In this document: in pieces, positions 24,643-34,756 of the stretch
Numbering within the stretch: the first letter of the stretch is position 1
How the letters are laid out: each line of letters starts with the position of its first letter
Assembly: GCA_023396255.1 (NCBI GenBank)
Contig: JAEWWU010000005.1
Location: forward strand, 62,001-126,000
Source of the DNA: Bacteroidota bacterium
GTDB lineage: Bacteria; Bacteroidota; Bacteroidia; Bacteroidales; Porphyromonadaceae
Direction of reading: 5' to 3'
Length of the DNA: 64,000 bases
Made by a program: the position numbers and the translations under genes
The notes under the pieces: generated by a model
The model's input: only the letters and a program-made list of their open reading frames with translations
Database searches by the model: none
What the model was told of the DNA's origin: nothing

Positions 24643-27600
24643 CTATTGAACAACCGCCTTGAATGTTTGAGCAACAGATTGCCCGGCACGGTACAACAAC
24701 ACCACGTAGTTACCGGACGCGAGGTGGTGCTCTGCGCTCCACTGCGCTCCGCTCACTTGATAGCGAGCCACCACACGGGCGGCGAAGTCGTACACCTCCA
24801 CGGTGGCTCCGTCTGCATTCCAGACCTTCACTTCATCGGAAGTGAGCACGACCTTAGCTTCTTGGGCTTCGGCTTCATCAACTCCCAATCCGCCGGTTGT
24901 GGTTACAACAACTTGCTCAGCTGCCAATTGTTTGCTACCGCTTTGAGCAATAACATCCAAAATATAAGTAGCTCCTTTTTCCAAGTTGCGCACCGCTACG
25001 GAGTAAACACCATTGTCTTCGGTCACCACAAAACGTGCTCCGTCAAGGATTTTAACGGGTTCACCCACCTTGAAGGCCAAACTTTCGTCCACCTTATAGA
25101 AACCGCGTAAACGCAGGGTATATCTGTCAGCCTCTTTTAAGTGGTTGAAAGAGACTTCAAACTCTCTATCGTGAACACCATTGTTCTTCAACGTAAGGTC
25201 GAGGTTGGCAGAAAGGTTTTCGGTTTTTACCTCCAAAGTCTCTGTGATGATAGGCTGTGCACTACCCTCAACAAAAGCCTTGACAATTACAACATAGTCA
25301 GTAGCAGCTTCCAAACCGGAGAAAGTAGTAGTTACCACCCCTTCGGAAACCGTAGTCTCGGGCGCAGGAGCCATAATAGGCTCTGATTTCATTGTACGCA
25401 TAACAGCATCCTTGCGAACAATCTGTGCCGTATAGCTTACATAACGAGACAACTTGCGCCACTGAACTTCTACTTCTTGTGCACTCTTCTTCACCAAGCT
25501 GAGAGCCAACTTCTTTTGAGGAGTCGTAGAGGCATTGGGATCTATGCCCAAACCATCAACAGCCACGTAAGAAGGAGCCATACTATCGGACGAAGCCACA
25601 CTAAACTTGAGGCTATTTACAGAACCGAGAGAAGACAGATCAATCCACTTCCACTCTTCTTCTATAAACTTCTTATTGTTGCGGTAATCCACCAAGTAGT
25701 ATTCTATGGTTTTTCCATTATCCGCAGCAATCACCACTTTGAAATAGTCCCCGTTGCCAAACGGTTTGGCTGGATTATTGCCCATAGCCGTCCCATTAAG
25801 AACGTGGTACTTGAGCCACGAAGTAGTGGTAACATATACACCTGTCAGTTGACGTCCTTCTTGACCTTTGTTCACAACACGTACAACAGGGTCGGACATA
25901 TTGTAGGCGGGATAATCACCCGGGCAATAGAACACTCCATACTGTTTAGAGTTCTTTCCTCCACCGGGAACCACATTGAACTGCTGACTGCGGAATTGAG
26001 CCGGATCAAACTCCTTTGAAGCACTTCCGGCATACGCACACCCACTCCACGAATCGTATTGAGCGGTAAAGTTGTTCGGGAAAACAAAAGCTCCATCGAT
26101 GAAAGTTTTCTTCTCGGCATAAGCAACACCTTCGGGCAAAGGCAATTCATCGAATGTAGCCGGTATGTAATTTCCATCAAGGTCATTGACTGCTACGTAA
26201 TAGGTCGCAGTTACCTTTTGGCCCTTAGCATCAGTTACTGTTACGGTATATTCGGTAGACTTAACCGGAGAGACCACATTCTTGGCCTCGGTCGCTCCAT
26301 TACTCCAGAGATAAGTATAAGGGGCTACTCCGTGGTAAGGTTGAGCCTCGACTGCCACTTCTTGTCCCAAATCGATTGCATAATCTTCGGGAACAATAAA
26401 AAGGAACATCGGTTCCCCATTGTAGTTATCAATCCACAAACGCCCTACACTCTCCATCTTGAGAGTAGACATATTGCCATAAAGAGACAAATCTACATAG
26501 GTCCAAGTACGAGTGGCCGGGAGTACTACAAATGGCTTTGCTTCGCTGTCTTTGTACAACTTAACAGCACGGTCAGCCTTGATAGAGAATCCAATTTGCG
26601 GAATTTGAGTTTTAGAGTTGGTTACCTTAATCGTAGCCTCGCTGCCCACCATCTCAGCAATATGGTTATTGGCGCTTTCAAAATCTTTGATGATTCTAAA
26701 ACCGTGGAAACTGTTTGTTCCACCAAAAATAACGCCTTGCTCTTCTCGTGTTTCCTTGGGTTCGAAGGTTGCCACCTGAGAAGGAGCAAAAGAGGTAGTA
26801 ACAGAAGTCAACTCAACCACCTCACCCTCTACGGCATTGAGAGTACCTGTTGCCAAGGCATACACCTTGTAAACGGTTTCGGGTTTGAGGTTTTCTATGA
26901 TGACCTCGGCATCTTTCTTACCTAAAATCACCTTGCGTGTTCCATTCTTCTTAACCTCTTCGGCTGAAGGCTGGGTATAGGTTCCATTCTCTTGAGGAGC
27001 TACTGCCAAGAGCAAAAGAGTTGTCATCTGATCACCTTGAACTGTAACAGTGGCTGTATTGTGGGTAGCCGTAGCCTTGGCTCCCGAGAGAACAGGGGCT
27101 TTGTCTGTCACATTAGGATCAGCCTCATAGGCTCCCACAGTAGGAGCTTCGGCATTACGCACAGCTCCAAGGACATCGTTTGCAACTTCGGCAAAGAATG
27201 TAGCTTTGGGTAGATCTGCCATATTCTTAGGATAAAGAATCTCGTTGGCAGAAAACTCTACATTGACAAACTTAGAGCCTGTGTCTTTTAGAACATCACC
27301 CCAAGTTTCAATAGTATAGTCCGCTCCACTCAGCTTAACCACCTTCTTGTCTGCATTGGCCGTATAGATGGCGTTGTTTTTGAACGAATTGTTACCTTCA
27401 GTAAGATTCTTTTTCAAGAAGAACACAGTAGCTGAAGTGCTCTTGGTCACAAAGATGTTGTTCGCCACAACGGCATTTTGCAGAAGATCCAAACCAACCG
27501 CATAACCGTTGTTTTCCATCAACACTGTGTTGTGAAGCATACGCAAGTTATTGTTCAAACCACCAAAGTTTCCAGCGATTAAATCAAAACCATACGAGGA

Positions 27601-30600
27601 AGCATTTGCTTTTTCTATGGTAATACTATTGTTGGCTAACAAAACCCCTTTATCACCCTTAGACTCTCGGATATAAATACCCTCATAGGTCTTGGGAGTG
27701 GGGATGGCAATGTGAATAACATTATTGACAACCTGCCCTTCATTGGCAAACGACAAATCCATCCCCTTATAATCGGACTTGGGTGCTTTTGTTGCCTTAA
27801 TTGTATTATTGGCAATGGTTAAGTTATCCATACGAACAGCATAGATACCCTTGCTGCCTTGGTCTTCAAATCGGCAACCTTCTATTTTGGCACCACTAAC
27901 TACCGGCAACGACAAAGAAGAGGGATAACCAACTGTAACTCCTGTGTAACCACCAAGTAGTTGTGTATTGCGTACCACCACATTATTAGGACCTACTTGA
28001 AGGTCTGCCTTGTGGTCGTCTCCATCTTCACGATCCCCCGCAAATTCTATTAGCTTAGGAGCATTCTGCAAGGTAGGGGTACCATCGGCAAAGGGAGCTT
28101 CCACGATACAGTTGTCCATCAAGAAATTAGAACTTGCTCCATTAACGTATACCAAGTAAGGGAATGTCTTATCGGAAGAAGTTACTTTAAGATCTCTTAC
28201 GGTCACATAAGGAGTATGCTCAATATTGAGAAGACCGGTGTAACGACCTCCAACTGTCAAACGGCTATAACCGGTGGCAGAGATAACCACATCGGCAGGT
28301 TTGCCGGTGGCTCCCTTAATGGTCAGTGTATTGTTCTTAGAAGCTCCAGGGATATTCTTAAACCACACAACACCCTTATACTCTCCCGGTTGAACAACCA
28401 AAGTTACGGGTCCTGCCAATCCTTCTTTAGAAAGGGCTGTTGCAGCAGTTGCAAGGTCGGCATAAGCCCCACCGGCTCCTACGACATACTCACCCTTGAG
28501 ACCACCTACTTTGACCTGGGTTGCGGCTTGTGCCAGATCGGTAGCCAACGAAATGGCAGTCCCATTGGCTTTGACGGCCGTCAGCTTAGCCGTAATAGGA
28601 GAACCGGCTTGAGCTTCGGTTTTGGCTTCGACTACCACCCAGAAAGAAACAGGATGACTGAGTTGAACTGTTTCGTTCAATTCAAATGTAACCTCTCCTG
28701 CTTCGCTCGGAGTAGCAGTTTGGAGCAATTGGGTATCTCTAAACTCATCATAAACTCCGGTAGCATATAAACTAACCTTAGCTACAGAAGGGCTTACTTG
28801 AATGCCCAATTCTTGGAACTTAACCGATTCTTTTTCACCTTGAACATAGTTGGTTATTTGCAACACAGGGGCAGAAGCTCCCGGGCGAATTCCCTTTTCT
28901 ATCGTTGGAGCCTGAGTAACCACCTTCTCTACAAAACGAGAACGAGGTTTAACAGACTTGACCGTCATATACCAACCCGGAGTCTGTCGAGTGATTGAAG
29001 TTGATTTGAAATAGACAGTCAATTTTCCATCGGCAGAAGTAGAAGCATAGTCATATACCTTGCTCGCTTTTAGGCGAACGGCATCGTCTTGTGTGAAAAG
29101 AACATTCTTGCCTTGGTAATCTGCTCCACTGATCAACGATAGCGTACAGTTGGTCGGCACGTCAATTTCGTGAATAGTTACCAACACCACTTCGCCTTCT
29201 TTAGCCGGAGCAAAAGTTACAGCAGACTCTATGCTCTTGCTAATCTTATCGGAAGCTCCTCCATCGTCATAAAATGCGATGGGTGCATTTACAGTTACTT
29301 GATTGTCGGTTTTCGACTTGGGCTGGGTGTAAATAATTTTTACATCGCAAGAACCTTCGGGATCCGGAGTTACCAACTTAACGGCAACATCCCCCACAGT
29401 GAAGCTCTTGAGGGCAATATCCAGCCCCTCCCCGGCAGGTGCATCGGAACGAACATCCACCGAAAGCAAGAAGTGGTTAAGCCCTTCCTCGAGAATGATT
29501 CCCGCCAAAGAAGAAGCCTCAAAAGCAGCCTCTTTGTCTTCGGCTTTGACTTCAACAGAAGCTATTTCCTTGGCAGAAGCCACGTTCTCACCATCAAAAG
29601 AAGAGAGGTAAAGCTTGTTGATGTACTTGGCTGCTGTCTTGAGATCCACGCCGATTCCTTTTACTGCAAGAGTATTCTGGGTGCCATCCATCAACAAAGC
29701 AGCCTTCAACATTGGCACTTTCTTGGCATCTACCGAAACAAAATCGGGAGCAGCGTGAGAAGCCGTAACGCTTACGGCCTTCATCTCTCTGGGCAAGTAT
29801 TCTTTGACCATTGCTCGCCAGCCTTTGAGCGTAGTAAATTCGCCACCAGCATCGAAGTAAACAGTCATATATTCGCCCGTAGAACGAATGCTTTTTGTTG
29901 GAGTTGTTTTAAGTTCAGTTGTGGAGCTCTTAGAATCTCGACGTAGTAATTCTTTAGCAGTTTTGTCCTTTCCATCATATACCACAAAGGTTACTTTGGT
30001 GGGAGAGTAGGAAGAACGATAGAATTCCAACAAATCAAAGTTCAAGTCTATCACGTGTCCCGGAGAGGGTGCACGGAAGGTAACTACTCTTTCCCCTCTA
30101 TCACTGGCGTGATTTCCGCTCACTCCGGTCGGTTCGGGGATGAAGTTCCACGGAGTGTACAAATCCAATGTGTGGGTTCCTTTGGTCAATACCAAAGTAT
30201 TTTCGACCGTGAGCACTGCTTCGGGGTTTCCATTTTCCACATTGGAGGTTTTATCCCCAACCGTTGCAGAGAGCAAAGCGGCATCTATATTTTGTCCTAT
30301 CTCTGCTTTGTTATCTATTTCGTACACCAAGAAGAAATAGTTTACACCATCTAGGAGGGTTGTATTGGTCAATTTGACCTCCATCTCTTGAGCAGTAATA
30401 GCAACTTCTCCCATCTTTTTTGCCTTGGAGAAATCGTTGATCAAACCGCTACCATACACGGCAGCCTTCTTTACAAGGGCATAAGACTCACCCACAGAGA
30501 ACTTCAAGTTCTTAAGAGCAAGAGCTGGAGCGGTATTCTCTGTTTTGAGGGTGAATTCCAAAGCCACGGCTTCTTTTCCAGCATTAACCTTAAGGTTGCT

Positions 30601-31968
30601 CGGGGCATTTACTTCGATACCCTTGAGTACCATAGCTTGAGGGGTAAATTGCTTTACAACCGCTTCAAAGCCCTGAGAGGGAACTCCTGTATCACACTTC
30701 ATTACCACCGTTAGGGCCCCTGTCTCGTGCGTACTACGAACCAAGAACTGCTTCTCCGCATTCAACGTTACAATGAGATTTTCTTCTTTTGCCTCCTTAC
30801 CATTGTAGATGTACAAAGTTTCTGAGTATCCTACCGAAGAACGTTTAAAGAGGTTCAATTTTGTAAAATCAATTGACACCTTCTTGGCTGCATCTTTGGG
30901 AACAAACGTTATGCTCCCTTCAAAATTTTCGGAAACTTTTCCTCCAATACCTCCATCATCGTAGAAATTGATATCGGTATCCACTGTTACTTCTTTAGAA
31001 CCCTTAGCAATCAGTACCCCTGGAAGAATCTTGTAAGATTTGTTTTCGGTATCTGTTATGGAGTGAGACTTATCCCCCTCAAATTTCAACGTTGCAGGAA
31101 CAATATCCCAAGTATCATTGCCTGCTTTTATCGGCTCTTTTACATCTGCCATAAAGACCAAAAAGAGGTCGTTCTTGGGGTCCAATGTAATAGCTTCTGT
31201 CAGGGTAACTTCTACACTCTTGTTATTGATAACTTCTACCTTCCCCAAAAGTTTTTCGGGGGTCGTCGTATTGCTGAATTTGCTTTTTGCCTTGTGTACA
31301 TAAATCTTGCTGATATTGGCAGGATCAGTGTTCTTGAGGTCAAAAACAATTGATGTCAACTTCAGAGGATTACTGGGGTTCTCTGCTTTAACTTGAAGAG
31401 TACCCAACACTGCATTGAACTGTCCGGGATTAACATCATAGGCATCCTTGCGAGATAATTCTGCCAAGGAAACCCTCATATCCGGCTTACGAACAGCCGA
31501 AACGACTACCTCAAAACCAGCACCCGGGGACGAGAGCGTTTTGAAACAAACCGAAAGACGTCCCTTGTCTTCTGTAGAAACAAAGGTTTTAGGCAATCCG
31601 TCGGGTTTTCCTGCTGTTTTGTGCTCAAACAAAGCTCCTGAATACACCGTACTACTCCAGCTACCAAACGAAGGATCTCCATTGGCAACACAGAAATAAT
31701 CTCGATTTCCCAGATCTACATTCTTAACTTCTATCTGAATGGTGTTTTGGGCGTCTTCCGGCTCAAAAGTCGTTTTTGCCCAAATACTTGCTGAAGCCGA
31801 AGCTTCGGCGCCCCCGTCGTCATAAAAAACAATCGGAGTTGCTCCCACGGTAATTTTTGAGGTCTTTTTAGTCTCCATATTCTGCGGCGACATTGTCTGT
31901 GCACACAGAAGAGGAAGAGACAAAAGCCCTACCAAATTGCATAGGAGCAGAGAATAAAATTTTCTCAT
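24643..31968 (-). CDS. Giant multidomain T9SS-secreted surface protein with DUF4465
   Basis: 2441 residues. A signal peptide (residues 1-23, ending LCAQ) leads. CUB-like modules with 'FYDDGG' start near 48, 336 and 899, and a degenerate one near 611, alternating with beta modules. Residues about 1164-1620 read as a parallel beta-helix ('VTLVVQPGEYKGVVWF', many 'NN.I' turns). Then follow a fibronectin III-like unit, a PKD-like unit ('VAPYTYLWSNGAT', about 1863-1926), DUF4465 (about 1931-2143), two more fibronectin III-like units and a C-terminal domain from about 2357 ('VEVYDFAARVVARYQ', 'LASGNYVVLLYR') of the type A T9SS sorting class. It should be exported and anchored on the cell surface. 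It starts 33 bases after the upstream surface protein gene and shares its cobalamin riboswitch, so a part in corrinoid capture is possible; adhesion is the main alternative. Confidence 0.85.
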   Translation of the reverse strand: MRKFYSLLLCNLVGLLSLPLLCAQTMSPQNMETKKTSKITVGATPIVFYDDGGAEASASASIWAKTTFEPEDAQNTIQIEVKNVDLGNRDYFCVANGDPSFGSWSSTVYSGALFEHKTAGKPDGLPKTFVSTEDKGRLSVCFKTLSSPGAGFEVVVSAVRKPDMRVSLAELSRKDAYDVNPGQFNAVLGTLQVKAENPSNPLKLTSIVFDLKNTDPANISKIYVHKAKSKFSNTTTPEKLLGKVEVINNKSVEVTLTEAITLDPKNDLFLVFMADVKEPIKAGNDTWDIVPATLKFEGDKSHSITDTENKSYKILPGVLIAKGSKEVTVDTDINFYDDGGIGGKVSENFEGSITFVPKDAAKKVSIDFTKLNLFKRSSVGYSETLYIYNGKEAKEENLIVTLNAEKQFLVRSTHETGALTVVMKCDTGVPSQGFEAVVKQFTPQAMVLKGIEVNAPSNLKVNAGKEAVALEFTLKTENTAPALALKNLKFSVGESYALVKKAAVYGSGLINDFSKAKKMGEVAITAQEMEVKLTNTTLLDGVNYFFLVYEIDNKAEIGQNIDAALLSATVGDKTSNVENGNPEAVLTVENTLVLTKGTHTLDLYTPWNFIPEPTGVSGNHASDRGERVVTFRAPSPGHVIDLNFDLLEFYRSSYSPTKVTFVVYDGKDKTAKELLRRDSKSSTTELKTTPTKSIRSTGEYMTVYFDAGGEFTTLKGWRAMVKEYLPREMKAVSVTASHAAPDFVSVDAKKVPMLKAALLMDGTQNTLAVKGIGVDLKTAAKYINKLYLSSFDGENVASAKEIASVEVKAEDKEAAFEASSLAGIILEEGLNHFLLSVDVRSDAPAGEGLDIALKSFTVGDVAVKLVTPDPEGSCDVKIIYTQPKSKTDNQVTVNAPIAFYDDGGASDKISKSIESAVTFAPAKEGEVVLVTIHEIDVPTNCTLSLISGADYQGKNVLFTQDDAVRLKASKVYDYASTSADGKLTVYFKSTSITRQTPGWYMTVKSVKPRSRFVEKVVTQAPTIEKGIRPGASAPVLQITNYVQGEKESVKFQELGIQVSPSVAKVSLYATGVYDEFRDTQLLQTATPSEAGEVTFELNETVQLSHPVSFWVVVEAKTEAQAGSPITAKLTAVKANGTAISLATDLAQAATQVKVGGLKGEYVVGAGGAYADLATAATALSKEGLAGPVTLVVQPGEYKGVVWFKNIPGASKNNTLTIKGATGKPADVVISATGYSRLTVGGRYTGLLNIEHTPYVTVRDLKVTSSDKTFPYLVYVNGASSNFLMDNCIVEAPFADGTPTLQNAPKLIEFAGDREDGDDHKADLQVGPNNVVVRNTQLLGGYTGVTVGYPSSLSLPVVSGAKIEGCRFEDQGSKGIYAVRMDNLTIANNTIKATKAPKSDYKGMDLSFANEGQVVNNVIHIAIPTPKTYEGIYIRESKGDKGVLLANNSITIEKANASSYGFDLIAGNFGGLNNNLRMLHNTVLMENNGYAVGLDLLQNAVVANNIFVTKSTSATVFFLKKNLTEGNNSFKNNAIYTANADKKVVKLSGADYTIETWGDVLKDTGSKFVNVEFSANEILYPKNMADLPKATFFAEVANDVLGAVRNAEAPTVGAYEADPNVTDKAPVLSGAKATATHNTATVTVQGDQMTTLLLLAVAPQENGTYTQPSAEEVKKNGTRKVILGKKDAEVIIENLKPETVYKVYALATGTLNAVEGEVVELTSVTTSFAPSQVATFEPKETREEQGVIFGGTNSFHGFRIIKDFESANNHIAEMVGSEATIKVTNSKTQIPQIGFSIKADRAVKLYKDSEAKPFVVLPATRTWTYVDLSLYGNMSTLKMESVGRLWIDNYNGEPMFLFIVPEDYAIDLGQEVAVEAQPYHGVAPYTYLWSNGATEAKNVVSPVKSTEYTVTVTDAKGQKVTATYYVAVNDLDGNYIPATFDELPLPEGVAYAEKKTFIDGAFVFPNNFTAQYDSWSGCAYAGSASKEFDPAQFRSQQFNVVPGGGKNSKQYGVFYCPGDYPAYNMSDPVVRVVNKGQEGRQLTGVYVTTTSWLKYHVLNGTAMGNNPAKPFGNGDYFKVVIAADNGKTIEYYLVDYRNNKKFIEEEWKWIDLSSLGSVNSLKFSVASSDSMAPSYVAVDGLGIDPNASTTPQKKLALSLVKKSAQEVEVQWRKLSRYVSYTAQIVRKDAVMRTMKSEPIMAPAPETTVSEGVVTTTFSGLEAATDYVVIVKAFVEGSAQPIITETLEVKTENLSANLDLTLKNNGVHDREFEVSFNHLKEADRYTLRLRGFYKVDESLAFKVGEPVKILDGARFVVTEDNGVYSVAVRNLEKGATYILDVIAQSGSKQLAAEQVVVTTTGGLGVDEAEAQEAKVVLTSDEVKVWNADGATVEVYDFAARVVARYQVSGAQWSAEHHLASGNYVVLLYRAGQSVAQTFKAVVQ

Positions 31969-32001
31969 ACTGTAAAATTAAAATTGATTATAAAGTTTAT
32001 A

Positions 32002-33252
32002 TTAGAAGCATAATTTGCACCAAGATAGCACCTTGTCTCGGTCTCGTAACACCACTACAAGAGGCTCTTTGTTCCCCTCCAAAGGGCTTACGGGCAGTAT
32101 GGCTCGCCCTTCCTGCAACACCGCAGAAATATAACAAGTTCCATTTATCCCATAAACATTCACACTGCCGTTTACTATTCCCGAGGCAGTTACCACCAAG
32201 GAGTTGCCAGATACCTCCACTCGAATAAGGTTGGGAGTAACACCCTGCAAAGAAGTGGTATCAATCGGTTCCTCCTTTTTATGAAGTTCCAAAAGGCGAA
32301 TACCGCCAAACTCTGTTGAAAGCTCGCCCAAGTGCCCGGCATCTCTATTGACCCCTGTGTATACCTTTACGAAGTGAGCCTTGGAAAGCGTACGCGGAGT
32401 ACCATCCGCCCCTACGGCAGTGTCGAGGTCTATCCCGGATTTGTCGGTTCCCCACGGATGATTGTCGGCATAGCCGTAATCAAACGGTTTGAGGTTAAAC
32501 AAGGGAGAGGACGGATCTGACGGATTATCGACCAGCTCCACATTATCGGGCAAAAGACGCCCAGTAAGCACTATTTTGCTCCTACTCTCCCACGCCGGAT
32601 AATAGCTATTGTCCGTGTGGAAAGGATTGCGTTTTATGGTTCCGCTACCCCCTTGGTTATCTGTCCAATGAATTTCACCCAGCGGGTCTTCGGGTTTGTA
32701 GTAGGTAATTTCGTACTGATTGGTACTCCGTTCATATTCACTACCTCTGATCTCGCACCATTCGTCATCGGGTAGTCCGTTGGCATTAACGTCTTCCATC
32801 ACCATAATGATCCCCGGTTCGGCGCTGTTGAGCCCTCCAGCTTCAGGCATCACATTGCCACTCACTTCAAAATCAGGCTGATCGGGATGATTGATAATGG
32901 GTTGTTTGAGACGCACCACAATATAGCCGCCCCAACCTCCCAAAGTAATTATCTTATTGTCCTGCACCATCTCATTGGCACGTGCCAGCACTGCAGCATA
33001 CCCTCCTCCCTTTACATAGGGGCTGTAAGGTGTATTCATAAACTGACCCGGAGCCGGCTTGTATTCGAGCACCGTATCTATGGGATTGACCAATGGCTGG
33101 GTCGATTGCGCCTGCACCCTCACAAAGAGGAAAGCCAAGGAGCACATCAATAAAACTCTCGCTCCGGTAAATGAAAAAAGCCTCTTTACCTTGGCAGTGG
33201 GAATAAAATGCAGAACAGAACGAGTTGCGACAAGAGAAGAATTCTTTTCCAT
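32002..33252 (-). CDS. Exported surface protein of the B12-locus type
   Basis: 416 residues from the ATG at 33250-33252, chosen because the signal peptide core 'VLLMCSLAFLFVRVQAQ' follows; the frame is open 39 codons further up. The body has 'GGWGGYIVVRLKQP', 'SAEPGIIMVMEDVNANGLPD', 'EWCEIRGSEYE' and 'HWTDNQGGSGTI', the pattern of PKD-containing cell surface proteins that I recall from Bacteroidota corrinoid-uptake loci. The last ~75 residues form a short beta domain like a sorting domain. A cobalamin riboswitch upstream fits this. Binding of cobalamin itself is not shown. Confidence 0.75.
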   Translation of the reverse strand: MEKNSSLVATRSVLHFIPTAKVKRLFSFTGARVLLMCSLAFLFVRVQAQSTQPLVNPIDTVLEYKPAPGQFMNTPYSPYVKGGGYAAVLARANEMVQDNKIITLGGWGGYIVVRLKQPIINHPDQPDFEVSGNVMPEAGGLNSAEPGIIMVMEDVNANGLPDDEWCEIRGSEYERSTNQYEITYYKPEDPLGEIHWTDNQGGSGTIKRNPFHTDNSYYPAWESRSKIVLTGRLLPDNVELVDNPSDPSSPLFNLKPFDYGYADNHPWGTDKSGIDLDTAVGADGTPRTLSKAHFVKVYTGVNRDAGHLGELSTEFGGIRLLELHKKEEPIDTTSLQGVTPNLIRVEVSGNSLVVTASGIVNGSVNVYGINGTCYISAVLQEGRAILPVSPLEGNKEPLVVVLRDRDKVLSWCKLCF

Positions 33253-33459
33253 TATAATACCATAGCTATCGGCAGCCATCAATACCTCGGAAAAGCACGA
33301 AAAAGAGACAAGAGAAACAACATCCGCACAAACCCTCCCTTTCCAAAAGATACAAAGGAGGAGGAGCAAATTTCACCACACAAGATCGCCCACAGGGCAA
33401 AACCTTCCGTGTCTATTTCTCTGTTCGTTTTCATCGTAAAATCCGCGTTATCGATGAAA

Positions 33460-33650
33460 CCTTATTTATTCCGACTAAGGCAGGTTTTCCGGCTTATCTC
33501 GGTCTTTTCGGGGGAGCCTTCCCACCCCTTTCTTTTCGGAGCAGTGACTCGGGTCCCCAACCTGATACAGAGTAGTATCTGAGAATTACGGCAACGGGAT
33601 TGCGCAGGAGTTGCACCTGCTTCCCTCTTTCGTTTTGCACTACAACAGAG
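33460..33650 (-). ncRNA. Cobalamin riboswitch
   Basis: Read on the minus strand the leader shows the B12 aptamer landmarks in order: GGGAAGCAGGTGCAACTCC with TGC pairing (33604-33625), the CCCGTTGCCGTAA block, GAGTCACTG (33543-33551), GGGAAGGC, and the B12 box AGCCGGAAAACCTGCC at 33479-33494. Two matching arms, CCTTA and TAAGG, can form the last loop. A further stem (TTTCATCG/CGATGAAA, 33429-33459) may belong to the expression platform. Cobalamin binding should lower expression of the two surface protein genes downstream. A TATCTTTG box (minus strand, 33693-33700) may be its -7. Confidence 0.88.
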
Positions 33651-33700
33651 CTATTGCATCGTGGCAGCGACAAAAACCTCAATCGTGGGACCAAAGATAC

Positions 33701-34756
33701 TACAAAAAGTTGGTTGTTGGCGACCCCAAAAAAGCAAAACAACACATAATTATGTTATCCTCTCTTCCTCCTTAATCCTTTGTAAACGAGGGACCTTTAC
33801 AAGAGTGACACAAAAGGGACAAATACTCCACTTCTCAAGAAAAAAGCAAGCTCAACCCCTCCTCTGTAACAAGAAACAAATACCCCCAAAAAAACTACCA
33901 ATTACTCCTCTTTTCGAGAGATCCGAATGTTAATAAAACCTATCAATTAAATGCTCCCAGAGTGTAAAAATTGAGTCCGAACTGCCTTTGAGCTGCAAAT
34001 ATTTGATTCTCGGAGCATTTATTTCCATCAATACACAAACTAACCTACTAATTAACAAATCATTAAATACTAATTAACTATCCTTTTCCTCCCTTTCAAA
34101 AGCACCTTCTGAAATCTCTAAAAAGAGCAGGTGACGATTGAGTAGTCCGAGCTATTCCCTTTTGAGGGACAAATCTCTGCCAACTGCAATCCTCCCCAAA
34201 CAAAGTTTTCTTAGTTCCCTACCAATTTTCATTTGCTTGGACAAAAGAAAAATTGGCAGGGAATTATCAATTCATTCTTCCCTACCAATAAATGGTTGAC
34301 GAAGAACTTTTTCCTCTATTTCCACCTCTTTTTGTTCCTCGAAGAAGATCCACGAAAGCCCCATCAGTTCGTTACAAAACCATAAAACAAAGAGGCTATT
34401 GTTCTCTTTTGCAAAAAACTCCTCAATCAATTCTCCCCAAGAGGAAATCAAACAACAAGCTAAACACGCCCTCTCCCATTCAGTGCCGATTATGGCAAAC
34501 GACTCCGAGTCTCTTTGGGAAAAAGGAGATAAATAACATCCGTCCAAACTCAAAAGTGATCACCAACTTCACCACACCTCTTCCGTTACAGATGCTTCCC
34601 AAATCCACTATCACTATGGTGATTACCTATGAATATCAGAACAAAAAAATACTATCTTTGCCAAACAAGGGAGGAGATTCCTATCCAACAGAATTGGATT
34701 GAGAGTATAGAAATCATTCTCCCAAGCAACGGTACAGTACGCACTATTTAGCAACA
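33701..34756. other. Long gene-poor stretch between divergent units
   Basis: About 1 kb without a convincing gene. Two open frames (34292-34702 plus, 34272-34553 minus) lie on top of each other and both lack protein-like composition. It holds repeat copy C (34211-34286) and a TATCTTTG box at 34653-34660 that could be the -7 of the glycosyltransferase gene; no -33 TTTG was seen. Confidence 0.5.
34211..34286. repeat. Dispersed intergenic repeat, copy C
   Basis: In the orientation of copy A it reads GGGAA, spacer, TAATTCCCTGCCAATTTTTC, the core GTCCAAGCAAAT, then GAAAATTGGTAGGGAACTA. The arms CCAATTTTTC and GAAAATTGG enclose the core, so a long hairpin can form. Confidence 0.7.

Noticed and set aside
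34272..34702. Opposed open frames of 93 and 136 codons downstream of repeat copy C
   Set aside because: They overlap each other, have no family features or plausible start context, and lie in gene-poor DNA.
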